Source of the DNA: Nesterenkonia sp. PF2B19
GTDB lineage: Bacteria; Actinomycetota; Actinomycetes; Actinomycetales; Micrococcaceae
DNA: 64,000 nucleotides
Reading direction: 5' to 3'
NCBI RefSeq assembly: GCF_001758425.2
Contig: NZ_MDSS02000003.1
Coordinates: 59,486-123,485, forward strand
A model generated the notes under the pieces. The model saw only the letters and a program-made list of their open reading frames with translations, did not search any database and was not told the origin of the DNA. How positions within the stretch are numbered: the stretch's first letter is position 1; each line of letters starts with the position of its first letter. The translations under genes and the position numbers were made by a program. Positions 61,856-64,000 of this stretch are shown in pieces.

Positions 61856-63453
61856 GTGACGGCAGAGGACCACCCGGCAGAAGGCGCCGCGGCGGCTGCA
61901 GCACGGCGCCGCACCTTCGCCATCATCAGCCACCCCGACGCCGGCAAGTCCACGCTGACCGAGTCACTGGCGCTCAACGCCCGCGCCATCGAGGAGGCCG
62001 GGCACATCCACGGCAAGGCCGGCAGGTCGGCCACGGTCTCCGACTGGATGGGCATGGAGAAGGATCGCGGGATCTCCATCTCTTCGGCCTCCATGCAGCT
62101 GGAGCACCGCGGCACGGTGCTGAACCTGCTGGACACCCCCGGCCACGCCGACTTCTCCGAGGACACCTACCGGGTGCTCGCCGCCGTCGACGCTGCCGTC
62201 ATGCTCATCGACGCGGCGAAGGGCCTCGAGCCGCAGACCATGAAGCTGTTCAACGTCTGCCGCCACCGAGGGATCCCGATCATCACGGTGATCAACAAAT
62301 GGGACCGCCCCGGCCTGGAGGCGCTGGAACTGATCGACGAGATCCGCGAGGAGACCGGGCTGGACCCCACCCCGGTGACCTGGCCGGTGGGCATCGCCGG
62401 GGACTTTCACGGCTACCTCGAGCGCAGGACCGGGGGCCTCACGCTGATCCGTGCCACGCCGGGCGGCCGGCGTTCGGCAGAGGAGGAGCACCTCAGCGCC
62501 GAGGAGGCGACCCCCGAGGCCCTCGGCCTGCCGGAGCTCGTCGAGGCGCGGGAGGAGTCCGAGCTGCTCGGCGCCTCGGGGGCCGACCATGACCAGGAGA
62601 CCTTCCTGGCCGGGATCTCCACGCCCGTGTTCTTCGCCGCCGCCGTCAGGCACCTGGGGGTGCCCCGGCTGTTGGACGCACTGGTGGAGCTGGCGCCGTC
62701 GCCGGAGCCCCGCCCCGACGCCGAGGGTGAGCCGCGCTCCCTGGACGCGCCGTTCAGCGCCTTCACGTTCAAGATCCAGTCCGGCATGGACGCCGCGCAC
62801 CGGGACCGGCTGGCCTTTGTGAGGGTCTGCTCCGGCGTGTTCCGGCGTGGCATGACGGTGACCTCCGCGCGCACCGGCAGACCCTTCTCCATGAAGTACG
62901 CCCACCTGGCCTTCGGTCGCACCCGAGAGGTCGTCGACGTCGCTACCCGGGCGACGTGGTGGGCATCGTCAACGCCTCCGCCCTGCGCATCGGCGACACG
63001 CTGTATGAGGCGCAGCCGGTGGAGTACCCGCCGCTGCCGCGCTTCGCGCCCGAGCACTTCGCGGTCGCCCGTCCGGCAGACATGGGGCGGATGAAGCAGT
63101 TCCGCCGCGGTGTGGAGCAGCTGGAGGCCGAGGGAGTGATCCAGGTGCTGCGCTCGGAGGTGCGGGGCACCCATGTGCCGGTTCTAGCGGCCGTGGGGCC
63201 CATGCAGTTCGAGGTCGTCGACCATCGCCTGCGCGAGGAGTTCCGCTCCAGCGCGAAGCTGGAGCCGCTGGAGCACTCGTTGGCGCGCGCCACCGATGAG
63301 CCCTCGTCCCACGAGCTGGCCGGCCTGGCTGGGGTGGAGGTCCTCGAGCGCAGCGACGGGCAGCTGCTCGCCCTGTTCCGGGACAGGTGGCACCTGCTCG
63401 GGATCGAACGTACGCGGACCCATCTGCGCCTCGACCCCCTGGTGGCCGCGTGA
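61856..63453 (+). pseudogene. prfC: Peptide chain release factor 3, frameshifted
   Basis: GTPase that removes RF1/RF2 from the ribosome. G1 is ISHPDAGKSTLTES, G3 is LDTPGHADFSEDTYRVLAAVDAAVMLIDAAKGLEPQT and G4 is INKWDRPG. The frame fails near 62951 where GCCTAC has become GCTAC (expected VDVAYPGDVVGIVNASALRIGDTLYE). The C-terminal part continues in the next frame to TGA 63451-63453. About 532 aa is restored, the normal length. GTG 61856 follows AAGGAGAAGGC. Confidence 0.92.
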
Positions 63454-63503
63454 GCGGTCCAGCCGTCCGTCGCGAGGCGCCGCGCACGGCAGAGTGCAGG
63501 CAT

Positions 63504-63582
63504 CGAGGGGTCAATTGCCCGTGCATCTCGGGGTGCTGAAGCGCGTCGCCCCGGTCGAGGTATGCAGGAAAGTGACGTCTCG
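63504..63582. repeat. Palindromic element B3 (diverged)
   Basis: The left arm (63504-63527, cgaggggtcaattgcccgtg..) and right arm (63559-63582, ggtatgcaggaaagtgacgt..) follow the B consensus with several mismatches. The 31-nt loop contains cggggtg...cgccccg. It lies 50 bp after prfC. Confidence 0.65.
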
Positions 63583-63663
63583 TCGGGGAGGTCGCGGGGA
63601 GGGGCAGGAGCTTGCGGGGCTCAGGCTGTCGAAACGTTCCTCGGCAGCGGGGTCCAGCGGGTC

Positions 63664-64000
63664 TCAGCCGACGCCGAGCGCGCCCAGCATGGGGCGCAGC
63701 TTCGCCCAGGTCTCGGCCAGTTCGGAAGACGGCTCGGAGCCGGCCACGATCCCGCAGCCGGCGTAGAGGCGGACCTGGCGCGCGTCCTGGGACAGCACCC
63801 CACCGCGCAGGGCGATTCCGAAGTCCGCGTTGCCCTGGCCGTCCAGCCAACCCACCGGGCCGGTGAACGGGCCGCGGTCCAGATCCTCGAGGCGAGCGAT
63901 GAACTCGGCGGCCGTCGCCGTCGGCGTCCCGCAGATGGCCGCCGTCGGGTGGGCCCGCTCGGCGACCAGCAGCGCCGGCGGCACCCGGTGCGCCCCGGTG
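63664..64000 (-). CDS. menF: Isochorismate synthase, C-terminal part (cut by the window edge)
   Basis: About 112 codons of the C-terminus are visible, open to the right edge. Family features of the chorismate-utilising enzymes are THRVPPALLVAERAHPTAAICGTPTATA, GPFTGPVGWLDGQGNADFGIALRGG and LYAGCGIVAGSEPSSELAETWAKLRPML. It converts chorismate to isochorismate, the substrate of menD. The partner genes menC and menD in this window support menaquinone use over siderophore synthesis. Confidence 0.88.
   Translation of the reverse strand, partial: TGAHRVPPALLVAERAHPTAAICGTPTATAAEFIARLEDLDRGPFTGPVGWLDGQGNADFGIALRGGVLSQDARQVRLYAGCGIVAGSEPSSELAETWAKLRPMLGALGVG

Noticed and set aside
1059..62951. Programmed ribosomal frameshifting as the cause of the frame breaks
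   Set aside because: The sites have no shared slippery heptamer or stimulatory structure, occur in ten unrelated genes, and are best restored by single-base changes.

Overview
This is a high-GC chromosomal segment from an actinobacterium, most likely a member of the Micrococcales (Micrococcaceae-like). The evidence is the GC- and CTG/GCC-biased codon use, menaquinone rather than ubiquinone genes, a System II cytochrome c biogenesis operon, DUF2332, DUF4229 and DUF559-type families, and many leaderless promoters with a TANNNT box 6-7 nt before the start codon. The genus cannot be fixed from sequence reading alone; Nesterenkonia is plausible. There are no rRNA genes, recognisable tRNAs, IS elements or CRISPR arrays.

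Layout. 1-5.7 kb: a Q-rich membrane-protein N-terminus, a histidine phosphatase, and the cytochrome c maturation operon (ResA-like thioredoxin, CcdA, ResB, CcsB). 5.7-7.0 kb: an AbiEi/DUF559 nuclease-like gene bracketed by two inverted palindromic elements. 7.0-12.5 kb: DUF4229, PLDc_N protein, menA, menE, an aldo/keto reductase and menB. 12.5-17.7 kb: ketone-body (3-hydroxybutyrate) use, with GntP permease, SDR dehydrogenase, CoA-transferase A/B and a PucR regulator. 17.7-22.5 kb: GNAT, GH11 xylanase, YwaF-like protein, a papain-like candidate, DUF2332 and a DUF4269 remnant. 22.6-26.3 kb: DUF4956, VTC polyphosphate polymerase domain and a two-component system. 26.2-32.4 kb: methyltransferase, S9 oligopeptidase, a second two-component system and its probable target. 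32.5-42.7 kb: a defence island with Type I restriction genes (hsdM, hsdS, hsdR), interposed DUF3024, Mrr and an unknown gene pair, and a divergent DUF4143 ATPase behind a 23-bp tandem repeat array. 42.7-46.7 kb: a third two-component system and a second DUF559 gene with palindromic elements. 46.7-54.7 kb: desaturase, hydrolase, AGCS symporter, PL11 rhamnogalacturonan lyase, MBL hydrolase and PAP2. 54.7-64 kb: menC, menD, aconitase, SulP, prfC and the C-terminal part of menF.

Together, menA/E/B in the left part, menC/D in the right part and menF at the right edge supply most of menaquinone synthesis, alongside cytochrome c assembly. The secreted GH11 and PL11 enzymes point to plant polysaccharide use.

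Two features span the window. First, ten otherwise well-conserved genes carry one or two single-base frameshifts (12 in all, ten of them single-base deletions). This looks like sequencing or assembly error rather than gene decay. Second, a dispersed family of ~65-80 bp bipartite palindromes (outer stem about 18-25 bp, 28-34 nt loop) occurs in intergenic gaps. Two copies flank one DUF559 gene, and one copy plus a half-copy flank the other, which suggests a possible REP/RAYT-like relationship with a different enzyme class.
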